The translations under genes and the position numbers were made by a program. Under the pieces are notes generated by a model. It did no database searches and was not told the origin of the DNA. It saw only the letters and a program-made list of their open reading frames with translations. A DNA stretch of 7,325 nucleotides from SIG565 sp045601525 (GTDB lineage Bacteria; Bacillota; Clostridia; Oscillospirales; Acutalibacteraceae), in contig JAZRZR010000021.1 of the NCBI GenBank assembly GCA_045601525.1, positions 1 to 7,325 on the forward strand. Direction: 5' to 3'. Below are positions 5,788-7,325 of the stretch, in pieces (the first letter of the stretch is position 1; each line of letters opens with the position of its first letter).

Positions 5788-5853
5788 CGCAAAGTGCGAC
5801 AATTTAGTTTCAAGCCGCCCAACACGGCTATGACAGCCGTGCAGTTGTAAGTG
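5664..5853. repeat. 190-bp structured segment closed by 15-bp perfect inverted repeat
   Basis: CACTTACAACTGCAC (5664-5678) is the exact reverse complement of 5839-5853. Nested inside are TTGGGCG (5725-5731) pairing with CGCCCAA (5816-5822), and the local hairpins CACGGCT-ATGAC-AGCCGTG (5823-5841, partly competing with the closing stem) and TCGCA-AAG-TGCGA near 5789-5801. ACTTACAA (5665-5672) could also pair with TTGTAAGT (5697-5704). In the leftward transcript the element ends just before the ribosome binding site of the gene at 5641. It could be a structured leader RNA, a single-strand origin or oriT, or a small inverted-repeat element; no target-site duplication was seen. Confidence 0.6.
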
Positions 5854-5888
5854 TATTTGTATTTTTGTTGATTTTTTTCGCAAATTCG

Positions 5889-5903
5889 GTGAATTAAATT
5901 CAC
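5889..5903. promoter_or_regulatory. Operator-like palindrome, copy 2
   Basis: GTGAATTAAATTCAC is a perfect 15-bp palindrome, identical to the copy at 6129-6143; the identity extends to 19 bp (through TATT at 5907). It overlaps the last base of the Cro-like gene's stop codon and lies upstream of the rest of the leftward operon. On the minus strand a TTGACA precedes it (5917-5912) but no good -10 follows. Confidence 0.65.
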
Positions 5904-6109
5904 TATTCTGTCAAAAAAATATAATCTCTTGTTTTGTCATCAAGAGAAAGTATCCTTGACAATTTGCTCACTTCGCTTGCCTTAAACTCGCACTCATTTT
6001 TGATTTTTGAAAATAGCGAAGCCCTTGTGATTCCCAATTGTTTAGCAATCCAATCCCTTTTTAATCCACTTTGTTCTATTGCATCGTTCAACAGTTTTGA
6101 ATTAGTCAT
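5903..6109 (-). CDS. Cro-like HTH regulator (DUF739-like)
   Basis: 68 aa, ATG at 6109 with a near-perfect AAAGGAGGTGA upstream. The whole protein is one HTH domain: SKLLNDAIEQSGLKRDWIAK, then LGITRASLFSKIKNECEF with the recognition helix at about ITRASLFSKI, and a C-terminal ASEVSKLSRILSL ending IFLTE. This matches the small phage/ICE regulators of the DUF739 or Cro type. It is the first gene of the leftward operon, divergent from the CI/ImmR-like repressor. The gene is bracketed by two identical palindromes, one at its transcription start and one at its stop codon, which are likely binding sites for it or for the divergent repressor. By analogy it would shut off early leftward transcription or antagonise the repressor. 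Confidence 0.9.
   Translation of the reverse strand: MTNSKLLNDAIEQSGLKRDWIAKQLGITRASLFSKIKNECEFKASEVSKLSRILSLDDKTRDYIFLTE
5913..5947 (-). terminator. Possible leftward attenuator at end of Cro-like gene
   Basis: On the minus strand TCTCTTG (5947-5941) pairs with CAAGAGA (5931-5925) around a 9-nt loop, followed by TTATATTTTTTT. It is within the last codons of the Cro-like gene. The stem is short and AT-rich, so partial termination between cro and the replication genes is more likely than a full stop. Confidence 0.35.
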
Positions 6110-6128
6110 AAATTCACCTCCTTTTGTC

Positions 6129-6143
6129 GTGAATTAAATTCAC
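6129..6143. promoter_or_regulatory. Operator-like palindrome, copy 1
   Basis: Perfect palindrome GTGAATTAAATTCAC located at about +1 to +15 of the leftward promoter (start expected near 6144). A bound protein would block initiation or early elongation. A weaker partial match (9 of 15) overlaps the -35 and spacer of the rightward promoter at 6208-6222. Confidence 0.7.
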
Positions 6144-6150
6144 TATTTGG

Positions 6151-6179
6151 ATTTTAACACGCTTTTTAAGGTTTGTCAA
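6151..6179 (-). promoter_or_regulatory. Leftward early promoter
   Basis: On the minus strand TTGACA (6179-6174), 17 bp, TAAAAT (6156-6151). It gives a leader of about 35 nt before the Cro-like gene and probably drives the whole leftward operon, as no good promoter was found between 5903 and 3740. Confidence 0.8.
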
Positions 6180-6207
6180 TACTTTTTTTTGAAAATGTAA
6201 AAAAATG

Positions 6208-6236
6208 TTGACAATTATTCACGCTTATGCTATTAT
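6208..6236 (+). promoter_or_regulatory. Rightward repressor promoter
   Basis: TTGACA (6208-6213), 17 bp, TATTAT (6231-6236). It lies back to back with the leftward promoter; the two -35 boxes are separated by 28 bp of A/T-rich DNA that could serve as shared UP-like sequence. It drives the repressor at 6258. Confidence 0.8.
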
Positions 6237-6257
6237 CCTTATTAGAGGTGATGCACT

Positions 6258-6746
6258 ATGTTACCACTCTACGATAATATTCGGCGACGAAGAATAGAGT
6301 TGAATATGTCCCAACAAGAACTCGCTGATAAAGCAGGATATACCGACCGTTCCTCAATAGCCAAAATCGAATCTGGAAAAGTGGACCTTACACAATCTAA
6401 AATTATCGCCCTGGCTAAATCGTTGAAAATTCATCCAGGACAACTTATGGGTTGGACAGAACCCGTCAACCAAGCTCTTTGGCGCTACACAACAATCGAT
6501 GATGAAAAAATTGTTCATAAATATCCTGGTTTGACTGATATAGACAAGTTACCAAATCCCGAAACTCAAACCATAAAAAACCTTCTCCCCCTTACCGTAT
6601 TTAATATGGAAGGTGTGGATGGTGCGCATACAATTAACTTAAATATGGATAATTTCAAAGAGATAAACGATTTGATTTCCGAAGTGCGCGATATGCCCCC
6701 CGAAAAAATACAAGCAATACTACAACTGGTAAAAACCTTAAAATAA
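6258..6746 (+). CDS. XRE-family CI/ImmR-like repressor
   Basis: 162 aa, ATG at 6258 with GAGGTGAT five bases upstream. Residues 6-65 form a classic HTH_3 domain: NIRRRRIELNMSQQELADKA, then GYTDRSSIAKIESGK with the recognition helix at about 30-38, and the 'LMGW' that ends the domain in many Firmicutes phage repressors. The C-terminal part (about 70-162) lacks the Ser/Lys autopeptidase of LexA/CI repressors and is probably an oligomerisation region, ending in the helix MPPEKIQAILQLVKTLK. With an ImmA/IrrE-type protease gene immediately downstream, the pair fits the ImmR-ImmA logic of ICEBs1 and related phages, in which the protease inactivates the repressor for induction. It likely represses the leftward promoter and controls its own. 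Confidence 0.9.
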   Translation: MLPLYDNIRRRRIELNMSQQELADKAGYTDRSSIAKIESGKVDLTQSKIIALAKSLKIHPGQLMGWTEPVNQALWRYTTIDDEKIVHKYPGLTDIDKLPNPETQTIKNLLPLTVFNMEGVDGAHTINLNMDNFKEINDLISEVRDMPPEKIQAILQLVKTLK

Positions 6747-6762
6747 ATTGAACTAAATGTAT

Positions 6763-6790
6763 TTGACTATATAAATTCTTTCGTTATCAT
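6763..6790 (+). promoter_or_regulatory. Possible promoter before immA-like gene
   Basis: TTGACT (6763-6768), 16 bp, TATCAT (6785-6790) lie in the 65-bp gap before the protease gene. The expected start falls on the ribosome binding site itself (AAGGAGG, 6797-6803), leaving almost no leader, so the gene may simply be co-transcribed with the repressor. Confidence 0.3.
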
Positions 6791-6811
6791 AAAAATAAGG
6801 AGGAATTTATT

Positions 6812-7325
6812 ATGAATTATATCGAATACAAAGCGTTCTCTTTTCTTAGGCATCATAAACTAACAAACAAAACAATCACACTTGATAATTTGACTTTTGC
6901 GGCAAACCAAAGCGGTTATATCGTAAAACCCTATTCTTCATCTCAGGCAATGATGATTTTGTTGGGCGTGTTTGAAGAATCTAAGCGTTCCGCTTCCGTA
7001 ACCGTCAAAGACGATTCAAAAAACACCGTGATTTTTATAAATGATGTTATTTCAAAAGATAAACAATTGTTTGCATTAGCTCATGAAATAGGGCACATTG
7101 TTTTGGAACACAACAAAAAAGTCCCCGGACAAACACAAGAGGAAGAAGCAAACAGGTTTGCCAACTTTTTATTAAAAGACTCTTACCTCTCTCCTGTGAA
7201 ACTTTTTTCAATTCTTTTATCGTCGGTTACAATTTTGGCAATTTTGATTTTTATAATTAGTGATATCCTGCATCCCTCAAGTGTTAGCACCACTGTTTCG
7301 AATAAAAATGATAAGTCGGAGGCCA
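6812..7325 (+). CDS. ImmA/IrrE-type metallopeptidase with membrane segment, cut by right edge
   Basis: 171 complete codons from ATG 6812 (AAGGAGG eight bases upstream), still open at the window end. Residues 88-97 read ALAHEIGHIV: the HExxH zinc-protease motif is H91-E92-x2-H95. The downstream EEANRFANFLL (111-121) is the conserved segment that carries the third zinc ligand and the 'A-N-x-F-A' helix of the ImmA/IrrE (DUF955) family. Unlike typical short ImmA proteins, it continues with a hydrophobic helix (about 130-153, SILLSSVTILAIFIFIISDI) and then a Ser/Thr/Asn-rich stretch, so the protease domain is probably cytoplasmic and tethered to the membrane, with the C-terminus outside. Expected role: site-specific cleavage of the adjacent XRE repressor on induction. 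The end of the protein and any further domain lie outside the window. Confidence 0.9.
   Translation, partial: MNYIEYKAFSFLRHHKLTNKTITLDNLTFAANQSGYIVKPYSSSQAMMILLGVFEESKRSASVTVKDDSKNTVIFINDVISKDKQLFALAHEIGHIVLEHNKKVPGQTQEEEANRFANFLLKDSYLSPVKLFSILLSSVTILAILIFIISDILHPSSVSTTVSNKNDKSEA

Noticed and set aside
5664..5853. Insertion-sequence or MITE with terminal inverted repeats
   Set aside because: No target-site duplication is visible in the flanks, and the internal nested pairing fits a folded RNA or origin better; not fully excluded.
5788..5883. Upstream extension of the 50-aa peptide to a TTG start
   Set aside because: There is no ribosome binding site before the TTG, and the segment is part of the inverted-repeat structure.
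5889..6143. CRISPR array or tandem repeat
   Set aside because: There are only two copies, 240 bp apart with a gene between them; palindromic operators explain them better.

Overview
The window looks like the early/control and replication region of a Firmicutes mobile element (prophage or integrative conjugative element), most likely from a gut-type Clostridia. The evidence is low G+C, near-perfect AGGAGG ribosome binding sites, sigma-A type -35/-10 promoters with 17-bp spacers, and a gene set (XRE repressors, ImmA-type protease, HUH replication protein, PcfK, PcfJ) known from Gram-positive plasmids, ICEs and phages. No integrase, structural, conjugation or host housekeeping gene is visible, so phage and ICE cannot be told apart here.

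Layout. A divergent control region lies at about 6110-6257. Rightward, a strong promoter (TTGACA-17-TATTAT) drives an XRE repressor (6258-6746), followed by an ImmA/IrrE-type metallopeptidase that carries a membrane segment and runs off the right edge (6812-7325). Leftward, a back-to-back promoter (TTGACA-17-TAAAAT) drives a 68-aa Cro-like protein (5903-6109). A perfect 15-bp palindrome sits at the start of this transcript and an identical copy lies at the gene's stop codon; both are probable operators.

The leftward operon continues with a 190-bp structured segment closed by a 15-bp perfect inverted repeat, a doubtful 50-aa Cys-rich peptide, a 60-aa membrane protein, an 88-aa HTH protein, an 84-aa membrane protein, a 177-aa Cys-rich protein, and a 215-aa protein that appears to fuse a DUF4406/DUF7768-like (nucleoside-deoxyribosyltransferase-fold) domain to a DnaD-like helicase-loader domain. 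Genes overlap or nearly touch, which suggests translational coupling.

The 273-bp gap at 3460-3732 is the most structured non-coding stretch. It contains a consensus rightward promoter that can only make a short two-hairpin RNA of about 62 nt ending at an intrinsic terminator, a strong 10-bp hairpin, and an 18-bp imperfect inverted repeat. It sits directly upstream of a single-tyrosine HUH replication protein (2539-3459), followed by PcfK/AcrIIA9-like (2155-2523), PcfJ-like (497-2152) and a helical/coiled-coil protein cut by the left edge (1-483). My reading, which is inference, is that this gap is a replication origin and copy-control locus.

There is no gene-free stretch longer than 300 bp.
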